From Francisella philomiragia subsp. philomiragia ATCC 25015 (GTDB lineage Bacteria > Pseudomonadota > Gammaproteobacteria > Francisellales > Francisellaceae): a stretch of 64,000 nucleotides of DNA. Of the stretch, positions 9,870 to 18,861 are shown one piece after another (the stretch's first letter is position 1; each line of letters starts with the position of its first letter). The DNA lies in NCBI RefSeq assembly GCF_000156715.1, contig NZ_DS999316.1, positions 531,956 to 595,955 of the forward strand, in the 5' to 3' direction. The notes below the pieces were generated by a model that was not told the DNA's origin, searched no databases, and saw nothing but the letters and a program-made list of their open reading frames with translations. The translations under genes were made by a program, and so were the position numbers.

Positions 9870-10300
9870 TATTTATAAACCTCTTCTGCACGTTTACAAA
9901 ATGCGCCCAACATCTTATCTGCAAGCCCACGAAATACAGGACCAAGAGCCATTTCCACAAATTTATTTTCAAAGGTAAACTCCATGTCCAATGATACCTT
10001 ACACGAATTTTCATCTTGAGGTTCAAATTTCCAATCACCTGTTAAACTTTTAAATGGACCATTCATAAGATTTAAATGAATATGCTGATCTTTTACCATT
10101 GTATTATGTGTAGCAAAATCCAATTTCACAAATCCAGATTTGATTTTTAGAGATGCTTTTGCTTCTGTTTCTGTATGCTCAAAAACTTCTATATCATAGC
10201 ACATTGGTAAAAACTGAGGATAGCTTTCAATATCATTTACAAGATCATACATCTGTGAAGCAGTATAATTAACAATTGCAGATTTATTAACTTTATTCAT
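9869..10300 (-). CDS. ratA: RatA / COQ10-type START domain protein
   Basis: This 143-residue single-domain protein belongs to the polyketide cyclase/START superfamily. N-terminal YTASQMYDLVNDIESYPQFLP is the diagnostic motif of the COQ10/RatA family, and the C-terminal helix LADKMLGAFCKRAEEVY closes the fold. E. coli RatA was reported to bind 50S subunits and block 70S formation, while the mitochondrial homologue Coq10 binds ubiquinone, so either role is possible here. It forms an operon with ratB and is divergent from smpB, a conserved gammaproteobacterial arrangement. Confidence 0.92.
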   Translation of the reverse strand: MNKVNKSAIVNYTASQMYDLVNDIESYPQFLPMCYDIEVFEHTETEAKASLKIKSGFVKLDFATHNTMVKDQHIHLNLMNGPFKSLTGDWKFEPQDENSCKVSLDMEFTFENKFVEMALGPVFRGLADKMLGAFCKRAEEVYK

Positions 10301-10374
10301 TTATTTAATCTTTTGTGTTTTGCTGATAATATATAGCGTTACATTGTATATCTTTTACAAAAAATAATAAAGTT

Positions 10375-10848
10375 ATGAGTAAACATAAGGTTTCTCCAGC
10401 AACTATTGCTAGAAATAAAAGAGCCTTCCATGATTATACTATTCTAGAGAAATTTGAAGCTGGAATAGTACTACAAGGATGGGAAGTAAAAAGTATCAGG
10501 GCTGGTAAAGTACAGATGATAGATAGCCATGTGCATATCAAGCGTGGCGAAGCTTGGCTTTTTAATTGTCTAATAACTCCTCTATTGTCGGCATCTACTC
10601 ATGTGGTAGCTGATGCTTCAGCAAATCGTAAACTACTACTTAATCGCCGTGAGATAGACAAAATCATGGGACGAATTGAGCAAAAAGGATTTACATGTGT
10701 GCCTTTGGCTATGTATTGGAAAGGTCCTCGTGTAAAAGTTGAAATAGCTCTTGCTCAGGGTAAAAAAGTTCACGACAAGCGTCAGGTTCAAAAAGATAAA
10801 GATTGGGCTCGCGAAAAGGATAGAATCTTTAAGAAGGCGCATAGATAA
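10375..10848 (+). CDS. smpB: SsrA-binding protein SmpB
   Basis: This 157-residue tmRNA partner is needed for trans-translation, which frees stalled ribosomes and tags the incomplete peptide. The family signature runs from [31 protein letters not shown] through the basic C-terminal tail [18 protein letters not shown], the part that mimics a codon in the decoding centre. Length is typical. ttcA begins 2 bases after its stop. The tmRNA gene ssrA is not visible in this window. Confidence 0.97.
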   Translation: MSKHKVSPATIARNKRAFHDYTILEKFEAGIVLQGWEVKSIRAGKVQMIDSHVHIKRGEAWLFNCLITPLLSASTHVVADASANRKLLLNRREIDKIMGRIEQKGFTCVPLAMYWKGPRVKVEIALAQGKKVHDKRQVQKDKDWAREKDRIFKKAHR

Positions 10849-10849
10849 A

Positions 10850-11608
10850 ATGACTGAAATAAAAATAAGCAAAACTGAAAAAAAATTACGCCACTATATC
10901 ACTAAGGCTATAGCTGATTATAAGCTTATCGAAAAAGGTGATAAGGTTATGCTATGTCTATCAGGAGGTAAAGATTCTTTTGGATTATTAAAAGTTTTGC
11001 ATGGGCTAATCGAAGATAAAACTTATGATATTGATCTTCATGTATATACACTAGATCAATCTCAACCAGGGTGGGATGATAGCAAGCTTAGAGCTTATCT
11101 TGATGATTTAGGCGTATCTTATGAGATTGAAACAAAAAATACTTATGGTGTGGTGATAGATAAAGTTCCAGAGGGTAAGACTTATTGTTCGTTATGCTCG
11201 AGACTTCGCCGTGGTAACATCTACAGATATGCAAAAGAGCATAAAATGGATAAAATCATTCTAGGACACCATCGCGATGATTTGATCGAATCATTGTTAA
11301 TGTCGATTCTGTATCAGGGGCAAATTAAATCTATGCCTCCTAAATTTATCACACAAGATGGTGAAAATACTGTAATTCGCCCAATGGTATTAGTACAAGA
11401 ACGTGATCTCATAGAGTTTGCTAAGGAAGAAAATTTCCCAATAATTCCATGTAACCTATGCGGATCTCAAGAAAATCTTAAAAGAAAAAAAGTTAAAAAG
11501 CTAATCCAAGATTTAGCACATGAAAATCCAAAGGTACCAAGTAATATTCTAAACTCTTTATCAAATGTATTACCAAGTCATTTGATGGATAGAAATTTAT
11601 TAGCATAA
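10850..11608 (+). CDS. ttcA: tRNA 2-thiocytidine(32) synthetase TtcA
   Basis: This 252-residue protein adds sulfur to cytidine 32 in some tRNAs using ATP and an iron-sulfur cluster. The PP-loop SGGKDS lies at residues 38-43. Cys113 and Cys116 (CSLC) and Cys201 and Cys204 (CNLC) supply the cluster ligands and catalytic thiols. [12 protein letters not shown] is the family helix. I start at the ATG at 10850 rather than at an in-frame upstream codon inside smpB, because the family N-terminus begins here and the start is 2 bases from the smpB stop. It is shorter than E. coli TtcA (311), lacking the C-terminal extension. Confidence 0.93.
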   Translation: MTEIKISKTEKKLRHYITKAIADYKLIEKGDKVMLCLSGGKDSFGLLKVLHGLIEDKTYDIDLHVYTLDQSQPGWDDSKLRAYLDDLGVSYEIETKNTYGVVIDKVPEGKTYCSLCSRLRRGNIYRYAKEHKMDKIILGHHRDDLIESLLMSILYQGQIKSMPPKFITQDGENTVIRPMVLVQERDLIEFAKEENFPIIPCNLCGSQENLKRKKVKKLIQDLAHENPKVPSNILNSLSNVLPSHLMDRNLLA

Positions 11609-11728
11609 TTTTAGCTCTCTATTTTCTAAACACAAAAACATTATGATTTATTCACATGTCTGTTTCATGGTCTAGATAAAATTTTTTTCATGGTAAAATA
11701 CTAAAAATATCGAAAAATAATTAAAGAA

Positions 11729-12856
11729 ATGAAGTACATAGATCGTCTTAAACATAATACTGAACTATATATAGGCTACCCTCCAGCAACAGATTTTAAA
11801 CTAAGTCAGTATGCTGAGCTTCTTGATTATTCTATGAATAGTTTAGGTAATCCTTATGATTTAAATAATCCTTTTAGTAGTCATGCTCACGAAAAAAGTG
11901 TCATTGATTTTTTCATTAATCTTTATAAGCTAGATCATAAAAATTTTTGGGGATATGTTGCAAACTGTAGCTCTGAATCTATTATGTACTGCTTATGGCG
12001 TGCAAAAAAACATCTACAAATGACTAATAACAAAAAAATAAAAATAATCTGCAATGAGTTCTCTCATTATGCAATTGATAAAACCGCTGATATATTAGAT
12101 TTAGAACTGATTAAAATTCAAAGTAATGAATATGGTGAAATCGATTATAATGCTCTAAAATCAAATATAAAATCTGAATATAATTATATCTTTTTTGCAA
12201 CTATAGGTTCAACAATGACTTCATCTATAGATGATATTAATATTGTAAAAAATATATTAGAAGAATCTAAAACCTCTTTTTATATACATGCTGATGCTGC
12301 ATTTGATGGAGCTTTTATTCCATTTACAGATGATTTTCATAAATGTCAAAATTTTGATTCAATAAATATAAGTGGTCATAAATTTATTGGTCTACCCATG
12401 CCTTGTGGTATAACTATTATCAATAAAGAATATATAAGTGGCAGATATATTGAATACACATCGAACAATGATGTGACAATAGGTGGTAGTAGAAATGGTC
12501 TAACTCCTTATCTTCTTTACAAACGGATAAAAGAATTAAATGGTGCTGACGGATTAAAAAATAGATTTAATGAGTGTTTAAAACTAGCTAAAAATTATCA
12601 AAAAATACTAGAAGAAAATAATATTAACGTTTTTAGAAACAAAAACTCTCTAACTTTAGCACTAACAGATATTCCAAAAGAGATTATGAAAAAGTGGCAC
12701 GCTCCAACTAGAAAAAAACTAACTACAATAACTGCTTTACCAAAATTAACAGAAGAAAAACTGCGCTTATTTATAGCAGATATTAAACACTATAATGAAA
12801 ATTGTTTTGTTACAGATACAATAACCATTATGCCTAGCGATGTAGCAGCCCTATAG
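11729..12856 (+). CDS. hdc: PLP-dependent histidine decarboxylase
   Basis: This 375-residue group II pyridoxal-phosphate decarboxylase would convert L-histidine to histamine and CO2. Lys218 in SGHKFIG is the Schiff-base lysine, Asp189 in HADAAFDGAF binds the pyridine nitrogen, and His113 (FSHYAIDK) stacks on the ring. The short length and the N-terminal GYPPATDF segment match the Morganella/Acinetobacter type of bacterial histidine decarboxylase (about 378-383 residues), not the longer aromatic or glutamate decarboxylases. It is a single gene with no antiporter beside it. It lies next to the histidine biosynthesis operon but on the other strand. A related plant-type serine decarboxylase activity cannot be excluded from sequence. 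Confidence 0.78.
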   Translation: MKYIDRLKHNTELYIGYPPATDFKLSQYAELLDYSMNSLGNPYDLNNPFSSHAHEKSVIDFFINLYKLDHKNFWGYVANCSSESIMYCLWRAKKHLQMTNNKKIKIICNEFSHYAIDKTADILDLELIKIQSNEYGEIDYNALKSNIKSEYNYIFFATIGSTMTSSIDDINIVKNILEESKTSFYIHADAAFDGAFIPFTDDFHKCQNFDSINISGHKFIGLPMPCGITIINKEYISGRYIEYTSNNDVTIGGSRNGLTPYLLYKRIKELNGADGLKNRFNECLKLAKNYQKILEENNINVFRNKNSLTLALTDIPKEIMKKWHAPTRKKLTTITALPKLTEEKLRLFIADIKHYNENCFVTDTITIMPSDVAAL

Positions 12857-12915
12857 ACTTTATATTTTTACTTGGCTCATCCGTAAAAATTATGCAGAAA
12901 ATGCAACTACTTATA

Positions 12916-12936
12916 TGACAGATCATTGATCTGTCA
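12916..12936. terminator. Perfect 10+10 palindrome between convergent genes
   Basis: TGACAGATCA, one T, then TGATCTGTCA form a near-perfect hairpin between the 3' ends of hdc and the RNase T2 gene. It is richer in G+C than its surroundings and sits where a bidirectional terminator is expected, but no U-tract follows on either strand. A protein-binding site is the alternative. Confidence 0.45.
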
Positions 12937-12945
12937 GCTGTTAGA

Positions 12946-13950
12946 TTAGTTAATAGTATGAGAGAAATTAGAAATTTTAAATGTATTTGGACATGTACTT
13001 TGGTTAGCATTTGGTGCATTAGCTAGCAAAGCAGACAAATCTTTTTGGCTTGGCTCATCAGCATTTTTAGGTAATGATATATACACATCAACTAGCATAC
13101 CATCTTTACAATTTAGATATACTTTATTACTAGTACCAGCTCCAAAACTTTGATTAAAAGCATTATCAAACTGTTCAATAGTTATATCTTTACCAATATT
13201 TTGGCTAAATAACTGCTCTAATTTTGAATCATTTATTTGGTTTACAAAAGTAGCTGCTTGAGTATAGTATTGGTTTTGATCTTGTAATTGACAAGTTCCA
13301 TGCTTGTACCATTCATGGCGTTGTAAACATGAAGAGTCATTATATCCCGGCATCACACTATGCAGCAACTCCATAGTTTTATCATCTAAATTTAATGGCG
13401 CATAATTACAAAAATCAGATTGTTTCTGAGCACCACAAAAGCCATAATTAGTGCCACAAGTATCTTGATTTGGCCAAAATCCATGTAGCGAAAAACTCTT
13501 AGCCGCTGCACTATCTACAGGTAGATTTTTACACTCTTGTTTTCCAGCACTGAAGCCATAAGTCTCACAAAATGCCGGCTGCCAACTTAAAGCTAATACA
13601 TAGCTATCAGCAAGTCCAGGCTCTTGGACACATTGTTTAGCAGGAGTATCACCTCCTTCTTCAATATCTGCGATACCGCAACTACTACTTACCCAGCGCA
13701 ACTGGCTTTCACTAGCATTTGAAATAAATACTCTAAACCAATCAGGATTAGTATCTTTATTTTTTTCCTGAATAGAGTAAGTTTGCCCTGCAATTACATA
13801 AGTATTATCAGGATTAGTCATTTTGTTTTTTGATATATATGCTTGACACGATGACTCTGCTGTAAATGTACCTTTAGCAGGCACTGCGTATACTGATGTA
13901 GTAATTAATGCCAAAAGGACAATCGCTAAGATACGAATTATTATTTTCAT
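12946..13950 (-). CDS. Secreted ribonuclease T2 family protein with N-terminal extra domain
   Basis: This 334-residue protein has a signal peptide (cleavage near residue 22, VYA). The RNase T2 catalytic segments are both present: CAS I FSLHGFWPN with His156, and CAS II RHEWYKHGTC with Glu213 and His217, plus many cysteines for disulfides. Family enzymes degrade single-stranded RNA through 2',3'-cyclic phosphates. Residues about 26-95 form a separate module with paired Cys (SSCQAY and SSSCG) that is not part of RNase T2; an SH3-like fold is a guess. It is 40 bases downstream of hisIE on the same strand, so it may be partly cotranscribed, although the roles seem unrelated. Confidence 0.9.
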   Translation of the reverse strand: MKIIIRILAIVLLALITTSVYAVPAKGTFTAESSCQAYISKNKMTNPDNTYVIAGQTYSIQEKNKDTNPDWFRVFISNASESQLRWVSSSCGIADIEEGGDTPAKQCVQEPGLADSYVLALSWQPAFCETYGFSAGKQECKNLPVDSAAAKSFSLHGFWPNQDTCGTNYGFCGAQKQSDFCNYAPLNLDDKTMELLHSVMPGYNDSSCLQRHEWYKHGTCQLQDQNQYYTQAATFVNQINDSKLEQLFSQNIGKDITIEQFDNAFNQSFGAGTSNKVYLNCKDGMLVDVYISLPKNADEPSQKDLSALLANAPNANQSTCPNTFKISNFSHTIN

Positions 13951-13990
13951 ATAAGTAAATTTTTGGTTAACTTCAAATAGTAATTATAAC

Positions 13991-14614
13991 TTAATTAGAA
14001 GTATTTCGAGAAACTAACTTTTGACAAATTTGTTCTAATGAAATACCTTTCTCTCTCAGTAAAACTAATAAATGAAATAATAAATCTGCTGTCTCAGAAA
14101 TTAACTCATCTTCTGAATCTTGTTTCATTGCGGCAATTACAACTTCTACACCCTCTTCGCCAACTTTTTGAGCGATTCTAGGTAATCCTTTTTTAAATAA
14201 ACTAGTCAAATAGCTATTCTCAGGTAAATAGTCTTTTCTTTCAGCAATTAGTTTTTCTAATTTATCTATTATATACAGCGAGCTATTTTCTTCATTTTTA
14301 GTAAAACATGATTTACTACCAGTATGACAAGTTGGACCGTACGGTATAGCTTTTATAAGTATAGAGTCATTATCACAATCAACAGCAATATCTTTTAATT
14401 CAAGAAAATTACCGCTTTCTTCGCCTTTAGTCCATAAGCGTTTTTTACTACGACTATAGAAAGTCACTTTGCCGATTTCTAAAGTTTTCTCTAAAGATTC
14501 TTTACTCATATACCCTAGCATTAAGACACTATTATCAATTGCTGATTGAATAATAGCTGGAACTAAATTATCCATTTTTTGCCAAGCTATAGACTCTATA
14601 ATTTTGTTATCCAT
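13991..14614 (-). CDS. hisI: Bifunctional phosphoribosyl-AMP cyclohydrolase / phosphoribosyl-ATP pyrophosphatase
   Basis: This 207-residue fusion catalyses steps 2 and 3 of histidine synthesis. The N-terminal HisI part (about 1-115) carries the zinc and magnesium site: DCDNDS plus the PTCHTGSKSCF cysteines. The C-terminal HisE part (about 118-207) has the pyrophosphatase helices with EEGVEVVIA and ETADLLFHLLVLL. The fused form is the enteric arrangement. It is the last gene of the operon, 8 bases after hisF. The cytoplasmic enzyme acts on PR-ATP made by HisG. Confidence 0.96.
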   Translation of the reverse strand: MDNKIIESIAWQKMDNLVPAIIQSAIDNSVLMLGYMSKESLEKTLEIGKVTFYSRSKKRLWTKGEESGNFLELKDIAVDCDNDSILIKAIPYGPTCHTGSKSCFTKNEENSSLYIIDKLEKLIAERKDYLPENSYLTSLFKKGLPRIAQKVGEEGVEVVIAAMKQDSEDELISETADLLFHLLVLLREKGISLEQICQKLVSRNTSN

Positions 14615-14622
14615 TTTGTATC

Positions 14623-15396
14623 CTATTTTACTATTCTTGTGGGTATATTGTTTTTAAAAAGCTCTTGTTTTAACTCAGGTATAGCAATAATATCATCATG
14701 AAACACACTAGCTGCCAAAGCACCATCAATCTCTGTGTACTTAAATACATCGATAAAATGCTGAATCTCTCCAGCTCCACCAGAGGCAATAACTGGGATT
14801 GAGACATTTGATTGAACTTCTCTAAGATGCTCTAGATCATAACCACCTTTGACACCATCATGATTCATACAATTAAGAACTATCTCACCAGCACCACGAG
14901 ACTCTACCTCTTTTGCCCAACTAACGGGATCTAATAATGTCTGTACAGTTTTATCAGCACTACCTGTATATTGACAAACTTTAAATTCACCATCAATAAA
15001 TTTGCTATCAATACCAACGACCACACACTGACTACCAAATTCATAAACTAGCTCATCTATCAAATCAGGTCTAGCTAATGCTGCTGAGTTTACAGATATT
15101 TTATCTGCCCCTTCATTAAGTATAGCTCGAGCATTTTCTACAGATTTAATTCCACCAGCTACGCAAAATGGGATATTTATCTTTTTGGCTATCTCTTGTA
15201 TCCATTTGATAGACAGTAACTTATTATCAGGACTAGCACCAATATCATAAAATACTAGCTCATCAGCTCCTGCATCCGAGTATTTCTGAGCTAGCTCAAT
15301 AATATCGCCAATGACTCTATGATTTCTAAACTTTACACCTTTGACAACTACGCCATCTTTCACATCAAGACATGGAATTATTCTTTTAGTTAACAT
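14623..15396 (-). CDS. hisF: Imidazole glycerol phosphate synthase cyclase subunit HisF
   Basis: This 257-residue TIM barrel takes ammonia from HisH and converts PRFAR to imidazole glycerol phosphate and AICAR. RIIPCLDVKDG places the catalytic Asp at residue 11, and VVGIDSK supplies the second catalytic Asp near residue 130. Phosphate-binding loops (VAGGI, ASGGAG) are present. It overlaps the end of hisA by 7 bases, so translation is likely coupled. Confidence 0.97.
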   Translation of the reverse strand: MLTKRIIPCLDVKDGVVVKGVKFRNHRVIGDIIELAQKYSDAGADELVFYDIGASPDNKLLSIKWIQEIAKKINIPFCVAGGIKSVENARAILNEGADKISVNSAALARPDLIDELVYEFGSQCVVVGIDSKFIDGEFKVCQYTGSADKTVQTLLDPVSWAKEVESRGAGEIVLNCMNHDGVKGGYDLEHLREVQSNVSIPVIASGGAGEIQHFIDVFKYTEIDGALAASVFHDDIIAIPELKQELFKNNIPTRIVK

Positions 15397-16115
15397 TCTA
15401 AAGCCTCTTGTAGTGTAAATTTATTCTCATATAAAGCTTTACCAATGATGACACCATAAGTATTTTGCTCTTTTAGAATTTCTAAATCTTCTAAGCTACC
15501 AACTCCACCAGAAGCCATAAACTGAACATCTGGATATATAGATGAGTAAATTCTATATAGCTCAAAATTTGGACCTTGTAGCATACCATCTCGTGAAATA
15601 TCAGTACATAAAACATACTCAAGACCATCACCAAGATAAGTTTGCAATATCTCATCTAAAGTTGTTGTACTAGATTCTTGCCAGCCATGCGTTGCGATAT
15701 AAGGTATTCCTTCTTTGATAAATACATCTAAAGCTAAAACTATCTTCTCAGCTCCATATCTATCAAAAAACTTCTTTGTTAATGCTATGTCCTTAACAGC
15801 CAAGCTACCAATAACCACTCTATCAACCCCAATTTCCAGAAGTTTTTCGATAGTCTCAAAATCTTTGACTCCGCCACCAACTTGTAGAGTCATATTACAG
15901 TTTTCTCTAATCTTCTGAATAGTCTCAAATTGACAAGTTTGGCCTTTTTTAGCTCCATCTAAATCTACAACATGGATAAACTCTGCACCAGCTTGCTGAT
16001 ATGCTTTTGCAACATCTTTTGGCTCAAGCTCATAAGTAGTAGTTTTATTAAAATCACCCTTTTCTAAACGAACACATTTGCCATTTATGAGATCTATCGC
16101 TGGAAATATATTCAT
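15390..16115 (-). CDS. hisA: ProFAR isomerase HisA
   Basis: This 241-residue TIM barrel isomerises ProFAR to PRFAR by an Amadori rearrangement. FPAIDLINGKCVRLEKG contains the catalytic Asp8, and the CTDISRDG segment carries the second. VGGGVKDF and ASGGVG are the phosphate-binding loops. Its start codon directly follows the hisH stop (TAAATG), giving tight coupling between the subunits that share the branch. Confidence 0.97.
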   Translation of the reverse strand: MNIFPAIDLINGKCVRLEKGDFNKTTTYELEPKDVAKAYQQAGAEFIHVVDLDGAKKGQTCQFETIQKIRENCNMTLQVGGGVKDFETIEKLLEIGVDRVVIGSLAVKDIALTKKFFDRYGAEKIVLALDVFIKEGIPYIATHGWQESSTTTLDEILQTYLGDGLEYVLCTDISRDGMLQGPNFELYRIYSSIYPDVQFMASGGVGSLEDLEILKEQNTYGVIIGKALYENKFTLQEALEC

Positions 16116-16712
16116 TTACAAAGCTCCTTGTATAAAATTCTCTAAAATCTTCATCCCAACATTACCTGACTTCTCAGGATGAAATTGAATGCCATAGAAA
16201 TTATCTTTATTTACCATCGCAGTGAAATCATTTATATAATCATTAGTAGCTATGCTAAATTGATTAAGCTCCGCATAAAAACTATGTACAAAATATACAT
16301 AATCATCTTCTGCAATATCTTTAAATAAAAAATGATCCTTATTTATATTTTGTAAAATATTCCAACCCATATGTGGAATGCTAAAACCTTGCGTTTTTTT
16401 AAAAGCTTTTACTTTTTCAGGAAAAATACCTAAACAATATGTATCACCTTCTTCAGAAAAACTATACATAATCTGCATTCCTAAGCAGATCCCTAACACT
16501 GGTTGTGTCAGCTCTGGAATAAGCTTATCCAAATCATATTTTTTTAGATTTGCCATTGCTGATTTAGCATGTCCTACACCAGGTAAAATTACGCAGTCTG
16601 ATTTTTTGATAACTTCAGCATCATGTGTTAGGACTATTTCTTGCCCTAATTTCTCAAAGGCATATTTTATCGAAGCAAAATTACTACCACAACAATCTAT
16701 TATCGCTATCAT
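16116..16712 (-). CDS. hisH: Imidazole glycerol phosphate synthase glutaminase subunit HisH
   Basis: This 198-residue class I glutamine amidotransferase supplies ammonia to HisF. The catalytic triad is visible: Cys76 in GICLGMQ, with His178 and Glu180 in QFHPEKSG. The oxyanion region LPGVGHAK is normal. Residues 4-9 (IIDCCG) differ from the more common DYG.GN start, without touching catalytic residues. It overlaps hisB by 4 bases (ATGA). Confidence 0.96.
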   Translation of the reverse strand: MIAIIDCCGSNFASIKYAFEKLGQEIVLTHDAEVIKKSDCVILPGVGHAKSAMANLKKYDLDKLIPELTQPVLGICLGMQIMYSFSEEGDTYCLGIFPEKVKAFKKTQGFSIPHMGWNILQNINKDHFLFKDIAEDDYVYFVHSFYAELNQFSIATNDYINDFTAMVNKDNFYGIQFHPEKSGNVGMKILENFIQGAL

Positions 16713-17785
16713 AACACTCCTTTTGAACTAGGAATCTCATCTATACCATTTTTGGCAATTGCTTGTTTAAGTACTTTTCCTAAGCCTTTAAAACACGCTT
16801 CTATCATATGATGAGTATTCTCACCTGTTACTTTAATATGTAGTGTTGCTTTTAGACCTTCAGCAAAAGATACAAAGAAATGCTTCACCAACTCTACTGA
16901 TAAATCCCCAACCATCTCTCGATCAAAATTCGCTTCAAATGAGCAATAATTTCTGCCACTTAAATCTAGAGCAATCTCAACTAAAGCCTCATCCATAGGT
17001 AATAAAAAACCATAACGATTAATACCGTATTTATCGCCAAGAGCTTGAGCAATTGTTTGTGAAAGAGTAATTGCAACATCTTCAACACAGTGATGATCAT
17101 CTATATGAAGATCACCTTTTGCCTTAATTGTCGCACTTATCCCAGCATGTTTTACAATCTGATCAAGCATATGATCAAAGAAACCAAGACCTGTCTCTAT
17201 TTCTCTAGTCCCAGGAACATCTAGATTAACTTTTACAATAATATCAGTCTCATTAGTTACACGCTTGATTTCAGCTACTCTAGGCTTATTTAATATAGCT
17301 GTAGTAATATCATCCCAAGATTGATAATTTCCAACACCAAATTGAATAGGATTGACTTTAATATTATGAGCCAACTGTACATCCGTTTCTCTATCTCCAA
17401 TCACATAGCTATCTTTTAGAGAGATTTTTTGCTCAACTAAATAATCCATCAACAAGCCAACTTTAGGTTTACGACAGTTACAATTTTCATGAGCAAAATG
17501 TGGACAAATCAATACATCCTTAAACTCGATACCTTGTGATTTAAATATCTTCATCATCAAATCATGTGGTGCATCAAAGTCTGCTTGAGGGAAAGAGTCA
17601 GTGCCTAATCCATCTTGATTTGATACCATTACAAGTTTAAAACCTGCTTTTTGTAATTTTTTAAGAGCTTCAAAAACACCATCAAAAAACTCTAATTTTT
17701 CGATACTATCAACTTGTTTATCTATAGGTGGCTCAACTATTAAAGTACCATCTCTATCAATGAATAAATATTTATTTTGTTTCAT
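16709..17785 (-). CDS. hisB: Bifunctional histidinol-phosphatase / imidazoleglycerol-phosphate dehydratase
   Basis: This 358-residue enterobacterial-type fusion has two parts. The N-terminal HAD phosphatase (about 1-165) has the DRDGT motif with Asp10 and Asp12 and a zinc-binding CPHFAHENCNC loop. The C-terminal dehydratase (about 168-358) has the metal-binding GFFDHMLDQ, DDHHCVED and HHMIEACFKG motifs. It catalyses steps 6 and 8 of the pathway. It overlaps hisC by 14 bases and hisH by 4. Confidence 0.97.
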   Translation of the reverse strand: MKQNKYLFIDRDGTLIVEPPIDKQVDSIEKLEFFDGVFEALKKLQKAGFKLVMVSNQDGLGTDSFPQADFDAPHDLMMKIFKSQGIEFKDVLICPHFAHENCNCRKPKVGLLMDYLVEQKISLKDSYVIGDRETDVQLAHNIKVNPIQFGVGNYQSWDDITTAILNKPRVAEIKRVTNETDIIVKVNLDVPGTREIETGLGFFDHMLDQIVKHAGISATIKAKGDLHIDDHHCVEDVAITLSQTIAQALGDKYGINRYGFLLPMDEALVEIALDLSGRNYCSFEANFDREMVGDLSVELVKHFFVSFAEGLKATLHIKVTGENTHHMIEACFKGLGKVLKQAIAKNGIDEIPSSKGVL

Positions 17786-18857
17786 ATTCGCTACTTAATT
17801 TTTGTAATACTTCGATTAATCTTTTATTTTCAGATACTGTTCCTATGCTAATTCTTAGAACTTTTTCATCATTGAAAAAATGCGCCATAGAACGAACTAC
17901 TATTTTATTATCTATCAGTTTATTAAAAATACTTTCTCTAAATCTGACTAATATAAAGTTAGCATCTGATGACCACAATTTATCAACAATCTTCATTTGC
18001 GATAATGCTTGATATAGATGTTCCCTTTGTTCTTTTACTTCAATAATTTGACTAGCTATATTTGCTAAATTCTCATCATCAAGCATTGCTAATATAGTAC
18101 TTTCGGTAGTTTTTGGGATTGGATATGGTGCTAAGATTTTTCTCAACCAAACTATTCTATCTGAATTAGTAATTACCACCCCTAGCCTAAGACCTGCCAT
18201 ACCAAAAGATTTTGACAAGGTTCTTAGTACAACTAAATTTTCATATTTATTAATGATGCTAGAAACAGACTTTTCATTACTAAATTCAATATACGCCTCA
18301 TCAACTACAACTACACAATTGCCAGCTAATTCAGATAGAATTTGCTCAATATCAGCTAAGGGTATAGATTTACCAGTAGGATTATTAGGAGTACATAAAA
18401 ATAATAACTTACAGTTATCAGGAATATTTGCTAAAAGCTCTGTAACATTAATCTCAAAGTTATTTTCTTCTTTTAGCTTAAGAGTCTTATAATCAACACC
18501 CTGTAATTGAGCAGCTATTTTATACATCCCAAAAGTAGGCTCAACTGCAAAAGCAGAATCTGTTTGATACTCACAATATAATCTAAATAATAAATCAATT
18601 CCCTCATCACTACCTCTAGTAACTAATAGATTGCTTGCATCAACATCATATATCTTTGCTAGTTTCTCAACCAATCTCTTTGGTTGTGGCTCAGGATAAC
18701 GATTATATAAATACTCATCATTATATGGTGATTCATTAGCATTTAACCAAATATCTCCATCTACTTTTAAAGAGCGTGCAGATGAGTATGCACTAAATTT
18801 TTGTAAATCTTTACGAATAAGACTTTCTGTTGTTTGATTTTGCACAATCTTTTGCAT
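17772..18857 (-). CDS. hisC: Histidinol-phosphate aminotransferase HisC
   Basis: This 361-residue fold-type I PLP aminotransferase catalyses step 7, imidazole acetol phosphate to histidinol phosphate with glutamate. Lys216 in LSKSFGMAG is the Schiff-base lysine. LNANESP (38-44), the CTPNNPTG loop (155-162) and DEAYIEF are family landmarks. It begins 4 bases after the hisD stop. Confidence 0.96.
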   Translation of the reverse strand: MQKIVQNQTTESLIRKDLQKFSAYSSARSLKVDGDIWLNANESPYNDEYLYNRYPEPQPKRLVEKLAKIYDVDASNLLVTRGSDEGIDLLFRLYCEYQTDSAFAVEPTFGMYKIAAQLQGVDYKTLKLKEENNFEINVTELLANIPDNCKLLFLCTPNNPTGKSIPLADIEQILSELAGNCVVVVDEAYIEFSNEKSVSSIINKYENLVVLRTLSKSFGMAGLRLGVVITNSDRIVWLRKILAPYPIPKTTESTILAMLDDENLANIASQIIEVKEQREHLYQALSQMKIVDKLWSSDANFILVRFRESIFNKLIDNKIVVRSMAHFFNDEKVLRISIGTVSENKRLIEVLQKLSSEYETK

Positions 18858-18861
18858 AATG

